A stretch of DNA of 64,000 nt from Pedobacter gandavensis (GTDB taxonomy: Bacteria; Bacteroidota; Bacteroidia; Sphingobacteriales; Sphingobacteriaceae). The stretch is taken from NCBI RefSeq assembly GCF_014172405.1, contig NZ_WNXC01000006.1, positions 124,001 through 188,000 of the forward strand, read 5' to 3'. The notes beneath the pieces were generated by a model. That model was not told the origin of the DNA. It worked only from the letters and a program-made list of their open reading frames with translations, and ran no database searches. This document shows, piece by piece, positions 27,467-34,790 of this stretch. The position numbers and the translations under genes were made by a program. The stretch's first letter is position 1, and each line of letters starts with the position of its first letter.

Positions 27467-28867
27467 ATGTCATCACAAAGCCCAAGTCATTTCAGGGACC
27501 AGATCTCTACTTTAACAGACGACGGACAGCGCCGTAAATGGCTGTATCCGAAAGTGATTAAAGGAAAGTTATATCAGTATCGCTCGGTGGTCAGCTATTT
27601 TTTTCTGACCCTACTATTTGTTGCCCCATTTATTAAACTAAATGGGGAGCAACTGGTGTTACTTAATGTTTTAGAGCGGAAGTTTGTGTTTTTTGGGGTG
27701 ATTTTCTGGCCTCAGGACTTCTACCTGTTTGTATTGGCTTTGCTGACCTTTATGGTCTTTATTGTATTGTTTACCGTGGTTTTTGGACGGGTCTTCTGCG
27801 GATGGGCCTGTCCACAAACCATTTTCCTGGAAATGGTTTTCCGTAAAATAGAAATCTGGATAGAAGGAGAACCGACTAAGCGTAAAAAGTTGGATGAAGG
27901 GCCGCTAACCAGCGAGAAATTCTTCAAAAAAGGGATTAAACATGCGATTTACCTATTGATATCCTTTTTAATCGCGAACATCTTCCTCTCCTATTTAATT
28001 GGCTCGGCTACCCTGATCAGCATCATGACGGAACCTATAGCTTTACATTGGACAGGCTTCATTTCCATCTGTGTATTTACCCTGGTTTTCTATCTGGTAT
28101 TCTCCAGAATGAGAGAATTGGTTTGTACTGTAGTTTGCCCTTACGGACGCCTGCAAGGGGTTTTACTAGACAACCAAAGCATCATTGTTGCTTACGATTA
28201 TGAGCGGGGAGAACCGCGTGAAAAACGGGTAAAAGGAGTTGAAAACTCTGGTGGAGACTGTATTGATTGTAAACTCTGCGTGCAGGTTTGTCCGACAGGA
28301 ATAGACATCCGGAATGGTACGCAAATGGAATGCGTGAACTGTACGGCCTGTATTGATGCCTGTGATATGGTGATGGAGAAAATTCAACGCCCAACCCGTC
28401 TGATTGGCTTCAAATCTGAAGATGAGATCAAAACAAAGCAGCCTTTTAAACTGAACAAAAGAGTTTATGCTTATTCTGCTGTTTTACTAGTGCTAATTTC
28501 AGTTCTCTCCTACTTATTGATTACCAGAACGGAGGTTAAAACGACCATCTTACGTGCGAGTGGCACCCTGTATCAATTGAGAGCTAAAGAACAGGCAGTG
28601 AGCAACTTGTTTAACGCGGAACTGATCAATAAGACCAGTAAAAGCCTTAAATTTGAAATTGTACCAGATGATCCACAAGTGAAGATTCAATACATTCAAA
28701 AACAAGATACCATCGCATATGGTGGTGTAGCAAAACTTACTTTTTTTGTGATCATGCCGCAAGGAAAATTAAAGAAATACAAGTCAGATATTGGTTTTAA
28801 ACTGGTGTCGGATGGAAAAGTCGTAGACACCTTTGAAACGACCTTCATCGCACCGCTTAATGATTAA
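27467..28867 (+). CDS. ccoG: cbb3 maturation Fe-S protein CcoG/FixG
   Basis: CcoG is a membrane ferredoxin-like protein implicated in copper reduction for cbb3 assembly. I choose ATG 27467, just after the ccoP stop; a longer frame runs inside ccoP. The 466-residue product has several membrane helices, a CGWACPQT motif, and two ferredoxin clusters (CIDCKLCVQVC and CVNCTACIDAC, about 265-300), followed by a periplasmic Ig-like tail. It overlaps ccoH by 8 nt. Confidence 0.95.
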   Translation: MSSQSPSHFRDQISTLTDDGQRRKWLYPKVIKGKLYQYRSVVSYFFLTLLFVAPFIKLNGEQLVLLNVLERKFVFFGVIFWPQDFYLFVLALLTFMVFIVLFTVVFGRVFCGWACPQTIFLEMVFRKIEIWIEGEPTKRKKLDEGPLTSEKFFKKGIKHAIYLLISFLIANIFLSYLIGSATLISIMTEPIALHWTGFISICVFTLVFYLVFSRMRELVCTVVCPYGRLQGVLLDNQSIIVAYDYERGEPREKRVKGVENSGGDCIDCKLCVQVCPTGIDIRNGTQMECVNCTACIDACDMVMEKIQRPTRLIGFKSEDEIKTKQPFKLNKRVYAYSAVLLVLISVLSYLLITRTEVKTTILRASGTLYQLRAKEQAVSNLFNAELINKTSKSLKFEIVPDDPQVKIQYIQKQDTIAYGGVAKLTFFVIMPQGKLKKYKSDIGFKLVSDGKVVDTFETTFIAPLND

Positions 28868-29303
28868 AGAAATGAAATGGAACTGGGGGACTAAATTAGT
28901 GATCGGGATGGTTTGCTTTATGAGCTTTATCATCATCCTTGCCATAAAAATGTTTAACAGCAGCCCTGATGCGCTGGTAGACAATGATTATTACGAAAAA
29001 GGATTGGATTACGACAAAGAATATCAGCTTAAAGAACAGGTGAAAACCGACCATGCCCAACCTGATGTACAGGTCAGCACTGTAGGGATCATCCTGACTT
29101 TTAAAGCTCCTGCTGAGGGCAAAATAAACCTGGTCCGCAGCGCGGACAAACGAATGGACAAAGTCATTCCCATCAAAACAGATGCGCAAAATCGGGTGGC
29201 AATTCCTTTAACAGGAATTGCAAAAGGCCGTTGGAAGCTCATCATCAACTGGACTAGTGCAGGTAAATCCTATTTGGATGAGCAGGAGGTCATGGTAGAA
29301 TGA
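28860..29303 (+). CDS. ccoH: cbb3 assembly protein CcoH/FixH
   Basis: The product is about 147 residues: a short cytoplasmic start, one membrane helix (about 12-36) and a periplasmic domain with DNDYYEKGLDYDKEY, a motif seen in FixH-family proteins. ATG 28860 overlaps the ccoG stop; ATG 28872 (MKWNWG) is an equally possible start. It overlaps the next gene by 4 nt, so it belongs to the cco operon. Confidence 0.88.
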   Translation: MIKEMKWNWGTKLVIGMVCFMSFIIILAIKMFNSSPDALVDNDYYEKGLDYDKEYQLKEQVKTDHAQPDVQVSTVGIILTFKAPAEGKINLVRSADKRMDKVIPIKTDAQNRVAIPLTGIAKGRWKLIINWTSAGKSYLDEQEVMVE

Positions 29304-29986
29304 GCAACGAAAAACTCGCCTTCATGATCGGATTGCTAGGGAGCGTGCATTGCATTGGCATGTGCGGTCCCCTTGCCTTTGCCGTCCCATCCTTAAAACA
29401 AGGATGGGTTTTTCTGGTATTGGACAAATTGCTGTACCAATTGGGAAGGATTGTTTCTTATTGCTTTTTAGGCCTGATTATCGGTTTAATCGGACAACAG
29501 TTGTGGATGGCTGGGTTACAACAAGTCATCAGCATATTTAGCGGTATCCTCATTGTGATGGCGGCATGTTCCAGGCTGTTCAAAATTCAAATGCTTAAAA
29601 ACACCCCTGCTGCCTTCCTCAAACCCTTTAACAAGTTGTTTGGCTATGCCTTAAAGCATAAAGCCAATCATTTGATCATTGGGATCATCAATGGCTTTTT
29701 ACCTTGTGGTTTCGTTTACCTGGCCATGGCGGGCGCTTTAAATACTGGCAGCGTCAGTAATTCGGCTATCTATATGTTCTGGTTTGGCATGGGGACCTTA
29801 CCCCTGATGTTCATCGCCACAGTCGGTATTGGTTTTACCGGCGCTTTAGTCCGCAAGAAAATCAACCGTGTGATTCCTTACTTCATGCTCTTTCTGGGAA
29901 TCTGGTTTATCCTTAGAGGAATGGAACTGAACATCCCCTATTTAAGTCCGGCAAGTACCACTCAGGGCGTAGCAGAATGCAGGTAA
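29300..29986 (+). CDS. TauE/SafE (UreH-like) membrane protein of the cco operon
   Basis: The 228-residue protein has about six membrane helices and starts with GSVHCIGMCGPLAFA, a motif of the UreH/TauE-SafE group found in cbb3 operons. Conserved Cys in HCIGMCGP and in GFLPCGFVY could bind metal or undergo thiol exchange, as in related CcdA/DsbD-like proteins. The location directly after ccoH suggests a role in copper or thiol supply for oxidase maturation; this is inference. Confidence 0.82.
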   Translation: MSNEKLAFMIGLLGSVHCIGMCGPLAFAVPSLKQGWVFLVLDKLLYQLGRIVSYCFLGLIIGLIGQQLWMAGLQQVISIFSGILIVMAACSRLFKIQMLKNTPAAFLKPFNKLFGYALKHKANHLIIGIINGFLPCGFVYLAMAGALNTGSVSNSAIYMFWFGMGTLPLMFIATVGIGFTGALVRKKINRVIPYFMLFLGIWFILRGMELNIPYLSPASTTQGVAECR

Positions 29987-30017
29987 TCTCCAGAAATCAT
30001 CGTAAATTAGTACCAAA

Positions 30018-30422
30018 ATGACAACTCACCTAATTAAAAGAGATATTAAAGATCAGGAAGACATTCGTTTTCTGGTGATCGAATTTTACAATCAGGCCTT
30101 AGCAGATCTGGTTATCGGGCCGGTATTCAAAGCAGCTAACTTCTCTTTAGAAGCGCACATTCCAGTGATGGTCAAGTTCTGGGAAACGATCTTATTGGAT
30201 GTAGTCACGTATAAAGGAAACCCGATGCTCAAGCACATTGCTTTAAACCAAGAAGTACCCCTAAAAGGCGAACACTTTGAACGCTGGATGAAAATCTGGG
30301 AAGAGACGATCAGGACTCATTTTGAAGGGCCGGTTGCAGACCAGGCGATCTCCAGAGCCTCTTCCATCGGGCAGTTAATGCAATACAAGATCAAACAGGC
30401 TACAAATACTACTGGCTTATAA
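30018..30422 (+). CDS. Group III truncated hemoglobin
   Basis: The 134-residue globin has the short helical pattern of group III truncated hemoglobins: DIRFLVIEFYNQALADLVIGPVF (described in parts: FYNQALAD near 20, GPVF near 35), FWETILLDVV near 55, and the likely proximal His in LKHIALN near 72. The function is oxygen or NO/peroxide binding, often linked to microaerobic growth, which fits its place after the cco genes. It starts 31 nt after the TauE-like gene and may share its transcript. Confidence 0.88.
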   Translation: MTTHLIKRDIKDQEDIRFLVIEFYNQALADLVIGPVFKAANFSLEAHIPVMVKFWETILLDVVTYKGNPMLKHIALNQEVPLKGEHFERWMKIWEETIRTHFEGPVADQAISRASSIGQLMQYKIKQATNTTGL

Positions 30423-30455
30423 AAAAAAATTGGCGACCGCTTGTTGCGGTCACCA
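30421..30455 (-). terminator. Terminator after hemN
   Basis: GACCGC-TTGTT-GCGGTC forms a stem (30435-30451), extended to TGG/CCA with one mismatch. Read leftward on the minus strand it is followed by a run of nine T residues (30429-30421). The T-run is on the hemN side, so it ends the hemN transcript. On the plus strand there is no U-tract. Confidence 0.75.
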
Positions 30456-30487
30456 AAATTCACATTTGAGACGTAAAACTAAAATCT

Positions 30488-31846
30488 TTATCCGGTAAGG
30501 CTAAACAGCTCTGTTTTCGGCTGATCTGCCCAATACCTATAATCAAATGCCATACAGATATTTCTTAAGAATCTTTTGCCTAATGTTGTCACCCTTAGAT
30601 TGTCCTCAGACAAGAATACCAATCCATCCTGGGCCAACCAACGCATCCGCATCAATGCGGCTGAAAACTCCGGAGCACTTGCTTCCTGCGCTGTCCAACT
30701 GGTATAGCCTTTACACATGATGTTCAAAATATGCTTTCTGGTGATCATGTCCTGTTCGTTTAACAAATGTCCTTTGACTACCGGTAGTTTGCCTTCGTTA
30801 ACGATCTTCAAATACGCTTCTACTGTTTTCACATTCTGTGCAAATGCAGTCCAGGTATCACTGATCGAAGACACTCCCAATCCAACCATTAACTTACTGT
30901 ACTGATGGGTATAACCCATGAAATTTCGGTGCAGTTTCCCTGTGACTTCAGCTTCGTATAGACTATCTGATTTGAGTGTAAAATGATCCATACCAACATC
31001 CAGGTATCCACCATCCTTCAGTCTTTTACAGCCCAGTTCGTACAGTTCCTGCTTTAAACTTTGGGAAGGAAGATCTGCTTCTGTATACCTTCTTTGTCCG
31101 GGTTTGACCCATGGTACATGCGCATAGCTATAAAAGGCAATGCGGTCTGGTCTCAACGCTAAAACAGCATCCAGGGTGTCCGAAAGTCCTTGGATTCGTT
31201 GCTGAGGAAGGCCATAAATCAGGTCATAATTAATAGAAGTATATCCCAGAGCTCTTGCTTTGGCGGTCACCTGCTCCACTTCTTCATAGGTTTGCATCCG
31301 GTTGATCACCAATTGCACCTGCGGATCAAAATCCTGAATACCTAAACTTAATCTTTTAAAACCCAACTGGTTCAAAATCACCAAATGTGCGTCACTTGTA
31401 TTTCCTGGATGCGCTTCGAAGCTAAATTCTGCGGCTTCATGGAGGTCCGCATACTTTAAAATCCCCTCCATCAACAGCTTCAGGTTCGCTGCACTAAAGA
31501 AAGTTGGTGTGCCACCACCTAAATGCAGCTCCTTAATTAAGGGCCGCGTCACAAAAAGATTTAGGTACAACTGCCATTCCTTCAATAAAGCTTCAATGTA
31601 AGGTGATTCTACTTTGTGGTTTTTAGTGATTCTGGTATTACATCCACAATAAGTACACAGACTTTCACAAAAAGGAAGATGGATGTAAATGCTAATCCCC
31701 TCCTTGTCATTACTTTCTCTGAAAGATTGGACAACAGCTTTTTCCCAGTCGTTCACCGTAAAATCTGCTGTATTCCAATAAGGGACAGTAGGATAACTGG
31801 TATAACGTGGGGCGGCAACATGATATTTTGAGATCAGCTGATTCAT
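30488..31846 (-). CDS. hemN: Oxygen-independent coproporphyrinogen III oxidase HemN
   Basis: HemN makes protoporphyrinogen without oxygen, needed for heme when oxygen is low. The 452-residue radical-SAM protein has PRYTSYPT near the N-terminus, the cluster motif CESLCTYCGC (C-x3-C-x2-C followed by the HemN-specific extra Cys), and LGGGTPTF. The ATG at 31846 lies one base after the stop of the upstream gene; an ATG 24 nt earlier overlaps that gene. It ends at the hairpin at 30421-30455. Dyads upstream of the preceding gene probably control both. Confidence 0.95.
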   Translation of the reverse strand: MNQLISKYHVAAPRYTSYPTVPYWNTADFTVNDWEKAVVQSFRESNDKEGISIYIHLPFCESLCTYCGCNTRITKNHKVESPYIEALLKEWQLYLNLFVTRPLIKELHLGGGTPTFFSAANLKLLMEGILKYADLHEAAEFSFEAHPGNTSDAHLVILNQLGFKRLSLGIQDFDPQVQLVINRMQTYEEVEQVTAKARALGYTSINYDLIYGLPQQRIQGLSDTLDAVLALRPDRIAFYSYAHVPWVKPGQRRYTEADLPSQSLKQELYELGCKRLKDGGYLDVGMDHFTLKSDSLYEAEVTGKLHRNFMGYTHQYSKLMVGLGVSSISDTWTAFAQNVKTVEAYLKIVNEGKLPVVKGHLLNEQDMITRKHILNIMCKGYTSWTAQEASAPEFSAALMRMRWLAQDGLVFLSEDNLRVTTLGKRFLRNICMAFDYRYWADQPKTELFSLTG

Positions 31847-31847
31847 A

Positions 31848-32318
31848 TTAATGATGTTGAGGTTTGCCATTTGGATTTAATGCCGGATGTACCTGATCGC
31901 AGGATCTGGAACACACACAGGCATTCCCCAAGCACTTCTTTTGCTGCCATTTATCGAGGTTGACAATCGTTTCTACAGCCAATGCCATGGGTAATTCCTT
32001 TTCGGAAAGCGTTGATAACGCTTCCATAGGAACATTGGCAATCTTGATATTTCTTAGGTTGGCTGCTTCCTGATCGATATGACGTGTAGCGGTAGAGCGT
32101 GTCGCAATAAATTTCACCCCAAGATCAGCTAACCTGTTGATTACCTGAGCAGAAACATCGTCTTCACTAAATACAATTACAGCTTCTTTACCTGCGGCAT
32201 AAGAAGCTGTCTCAGAACCCAAAGAATTGGATATCAGTGTAATATCATGTTTTTTATTATTGGCGATGGCCAGTGGTTCTTTTTCAAAAGACTTTATACT
32301 ATATGCGACAACTCTCAT
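31848..32318 (-). CDS. Half D-lactate-dehydrogenase-like protein with a Cys-rich tail
   Basis: Residues 1-120 align by eye with the N-terminal substrate-domain half of D-lactate dehydrogenase (MRVVAYSIKSFEK, AVIVFSEDDVS, LGVKFIATRS, IKIANVPMEALS). The NAD-binding Rossmann domain and the catalytic Arg/His of the enzyme are absent. In their place stands a short tail with C129, C134, C136, C140 and H144 (C-x4-C-x-C-x3-C), which might bind a metal or Fe-S cluster. It is 156 residues and abuts hemN. It cannot be a working dehydrogenase; a sensor or chaperone role is only a guess. The Cys tail is evidence against a simple decayed pseudogene. Confidence 0.7.
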   Translation of the reverse strand: MRVVAYSIKSFEKEPLAIANNKKHDITLISNSLGSETASYAAGKEAVIVFSEDDVSAQVINRLADLGVKFIATRSTATRHIDQEAANLRNIKIANVPMEALSTLSEKELPMALAVETIVNLDKWQQKKCLGNACVCSRSCDQVHPALNPNGKPQHH

Positions 32319-32340
32319 GCTGGTTCGATTTATTAATAAT

Positions 32341-32406
32341 CAAAGTTAGCAGGAAGCGGTAGCAGGGGGAATGAGTTTGGTCAGTTGAAAAGGTGATCTT
32401 CGTCAG
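32341..32406 (-). promoter_or_regulatory. Tandem FNR/FixK-like dyads and promoter of the half-LDH/hemN genes
   Basis: On the plus strand ATGAGTTTGGTCAG (32371-32384) and GTGATCTTCGTCAG (32393-32406) are TGA-N6-TCA dyads with centres 22 bp apart. The minus-strand box TAACTTTG (32348-32341) is a perfect TAnnTTTG and starts 29.5 bp from the proximal centre. The gene starts at 32318. This is the cleanest of the four copies. Confidence 0.78.
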
Positions 32407-33461
32407 TTTTTCATATGTTGCAATTTCATTTGATCAAGCACAATGATCTGACTGCCTTTTCTTTCTATAATACCCTCATCTTTAAAATCGCTAAGGATGC
32501 GGCTTACCGTTTCCGTAGCCATTCCAGCCATTGCAGCCAGGTTATCCCTGGATACTCTTAAGATCATTTCCAGGCCTTGTTCTTCTTGTTTACATAGCCT
32601 GGCTAATACTTCGGCCATTCTTTTCCGAACAGAATGATACGCGAGTTGCAGCAACTGCTCTTCTTTATCCTGCAGGTTATTAGAAATCAATTGAATAAAC
32701 TGTCGGGCTACATCCGGATAGCGGCTGAGTAAATCATCCATTAAATCCTTTGGCAACATACATACTGTACTGTCTTCCAATGCCTCTGCAGTTTCTTTAT
32801 AAGGCGCATTCAGCAATAAGGAAGTGATCCCAAAATAGTCTTCAGGGCCATACATTCCGGTGAGCAGTTCCCTTCCATCCTCACTGAGTTTAAAAGTTTT
32901 CACTTTTCCATTCATCACCAGGTAAACGCCAGAAACATTATCGCTTTCATAGTACACCACTTGTTTCTTCTTAATGGCACGGACTTTTCTTGCGGCGATG
33001 ATTTTCTCCAGTTCTTGTAAACCGGAGGTATTACTAAATAAAACACTCAGTTTTTCCAACGATTGGCTATAAAAAATCTGTTGTTTATCTCTTTTGCTGA
33101 GTCTGCTTTCTATCGCATTCAGCAATTCTACATCATCAAAAGGTTTTGTCAGGTAATCATCCGCGCCCATTTCCATCCCTTTACGCATGTCCAGGCGTTC
33201 GGCTTTTGCCGTCAGGAAAATAAACGGAATGGTGGCGGTTTGTTCATTTTTATGAAGCAAATAAAGCACGCCATAGCCATCCAACTCTGGCATCATGATG
33301 TCACATAAAATCACATCCGGTAGATGACTGATGGCCAAATCTACCCCAGTCCGGCCGTTGATGGCCTGTAGAACTTCATAATTTGCCAGTTCTAGGATCT
33401 CAGCGGTACTCTCCCGGATGTCATCGTTATCTTCTATAATGAGTATCAGTGTCTTCTTCAT
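32403..33461 (-). CDS. Response regulator fused to CRP/FNR-type regulator (REC-cNMP-HTH)
   Basis: Residues 1-122 are a receiver domain with phospho-acceptor D54 (CDIMMPELDG) and K106 (LTKPF). Residues about 140-260 are a cyclic-nucleotide-binding-like domain, and 265-345 a Crp-type winged helix. The recognition helix reads TETVSRIL with E317, S320 and R321, the E-xx-SR set that FNR and CRP use to read TGA. The N-terminal Fe-S cysteines of FNR are missing (only C53, C234 and C290), so direct oxygen sensing by FNR chemistry is unlikely. It follows the FixL-like kinase by 8 nt and is the likely reader of the TGA-N6-TCA dyads. It joins FixJ and FixK functions in one chain. Confidence 0.9.
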   Translation of the reverse strand: MKKTLILIIEDNDDIRESTAEILELANYEVLQAINGRTGVDLAISHLPDVILCDIMMPELDGYGVLYLLHKNEQTATIPFIFLTAKAERLDMRKGMEMGADDYLTKPFDDVELLNAIESRLSKRDKQQIFYSQSLEKLSVLFSNTSGLQELEKIIAARKVRAIKKKQVVYYESDNVSGVYLVMNGKVKTFKLSEDGRELLTGMYGPEDYFGITSLLLNAPYKETAEALEDSTVCMLPKDLMDDLLSRYPDVARQFIQLISNNLQDKEEQLLQLAYHSVRKRMAEVLARLCKQEEQGLEMILRVSRDNLAAMAGMATETVSRILSDFKDEGIIERKGSQIIVLDQMKLQHMKN

Positions 33462-33469
33462 TTGTGTAT

Positions 33470-34654
33470 TTATTTATTAAAGGACAAAACAAATTTAGTC
33501 CCGGTATGGAGCGTGCTTTCAAAATACAGTTCGCCTTTCATTAAAGTTGCGTAACGGAGTACGATATTCAATCCTAATCCGGTTCCGGGAATATTCCCGG
33601 TATTGTGGGCACGGAAAAATGGCTGGAACAAATGCTTATGATCGGACTCAGGAATCCCAATTCCATTGTCATTTATGGTGACTACACATTGCGCAGCTGT
33701 AATTTCTGTATTGAATTCAATAAAGGTATTTTCTCCGGAATATTTGATCGCATTGGAGATCAGATTGATCATACAGTTTTTCAGCAGATTGGGATCCAAC
33801 ATTACCGTACTTTCCAGTCCGGTATGCTGATAAATGATATTTTGATTTTGCTTGGCCATCATCTGCATTTCTTCGGTGATCTCTTCGGAGAGTTTAACCA
33901 AATTAAAAGGGACAAAGGTAGGTTCCACTTTTCCGGCTTCCAGTCGTTCCAGCGATAGGAAATCATTCAGGATCGTGGTCAGGTTGCTCACTGCATTTTT
34001 TATCTTACTGACATGCTTACTGATGTTTTTATTGTCGTAAGGCTCTGCGTATTTATCGATCAGTGATGCGGAAAGCTGCACCGAACTTAACGGTGTTCTA
34101 AACTCATGGGAGGCCATAGATACGAACCTACTTTTCAATTGATTCAGTTCTTTTTCTTTTTCAAGAGAAAGACTGACCTCTTCCTTAGCTTCACTTAAAG
34201 CCGTCACGGTTTTTTTAAGTGATTTTGTCCGCTCTTCCACCAATTCTTCTAATTCTGCAGCGTACTCTTTCAAGCGTTCTTCTGCTTCCTTTTCTTTAGA
34301 AAGGTCATGGATAAACCCAGTGTAAATGATGCGGTTTTCATATTGTACTTCACTTACAGCCAAGCGAAAAGGAAAAGTACTCCGGTCTTTTTTCAGCCCT
34401 TTCACCTCTCTGCCTTTTCCAATGATTCTCTTTTCACCAGTGGATTGATAACGGTGAATATAGCCATCATGACCACTGCGATCTGGTTCCGGCATTAGAA
34501 AAGAGATGTTCTTTCCTTGTACCTCCTCAAAAGAATATCCAAATAATCGCAATGCTGCCGGATTAAGACTTTCAATTCTACCTCTGTCATCAATGGTAAT
34601 AATCCCATCAATTGCAGTTTCAATAATGGCCTTTAATAACCTCGCCTCTTCCAT
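33470..34654 (-). CDS. FixL-like PAS histidine kinase (soluble)
   Basis: This 394-residue protein without membrane segments has a PAS domain (about 5-118), a coiled-coil linker (about 120-170), HisKA with H183 (ASHEFRTP) and an HATPase end (GIPESDH, GTGLGLNI). The PAS closely follows FixL: LMPEPDRSGHDGYIHRYQ, GEKRIIGKGREV, RSTFPFRLAV. The heme His of B. japonicum FixL sits in a HIIG segment, but here R76 occupies that place (KRIIG), so heme binding by the same residue is doubtful; H62 and H67 are nearby. ATG 34654 is chosen, since the longer frame runs through the promoter. Partner: the REC-CRP protein. Confidence 0.88.
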   Translation of the reverse strand: MEEARLLKAIIETAIDGIITIDDRGRIESLNPAALRLFGYSFEEVQGKNISFLMPEPDRSGHDGYIHRYQSTGEKRIIGKGREVKGLKKDRSTFPFRLAVSEVQYENRIIYTGFIHDLSKEKEAEERLKEYAAELEELVEERTKSLKKTVTALSEAKEEVSLSLEKEKELNQLKSRFVSMASHEFRTPLSSVQLSASLIDKYAEPYDNKNISKHVSKIKNAVSNLTTILNDFLSLERLEAGKVEPTFVPFNLVKLSEEITEEMQMMAKQNQNIIYQHTGLESTVMLDPNLLKNCMINLISNAIKYSGENTFIEFNTEITAAQCVVTINDNGIGIPESDHKHLFQPFFRAHNTGNIPGTGLGLNIVLRYATLMKGELYFESTLHTGTKFVLSFNK

Positions 34655-34667
34655 GTTGTACTTTTTA

Positions 34668-34763
34668 CAAATATAATAATACGATTGCACAGGGCTAATA
34701 ACCTCAATCATGCAAAAGTGTGACTAATATCATGTTTTTAAAATTAAATAGTCTGTTCATTTG
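34668..34763. promoter_or_regulatory. Divergent FNR/FixK-like control region (kinase and Cys-rich gene)
   Basis: Two dyads lie at 34698-34711 (ATAACCTCAATCAT, one half degenerate) and 34720-34733 (GTGACTAATATCAT), centres 22 bp apart. A minus-strand box TATATTTG (34675-34668) starts 29.5 bp from the first centre. A plus-strand box TTCATTTG (34756-34763, 7 of 8) starts 29.5 bp from the second. One pair of dyads therefore serves both directions with mirror geometry. Confidence 0.7.
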
Positions 34764-34790
34764 CGATTCAAGTACAATTTATCTGACCCA

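Noticed and set aside
31848..32318. Plain pseudogene of lactate dehydrogenase
   Set aside because: The frame is open, the Cys-rich tail is not part of LDH, and a strong promoter region precedes it. Decay cannot be fully excluded.
32403..33461. Oxygen-sensing FNR protein with Fe-S cluster
   Set aside because: The N-terminal cysteine set of FNR is absent. The protein has a receiver domain instead, so control by phosphorylation is more likely.
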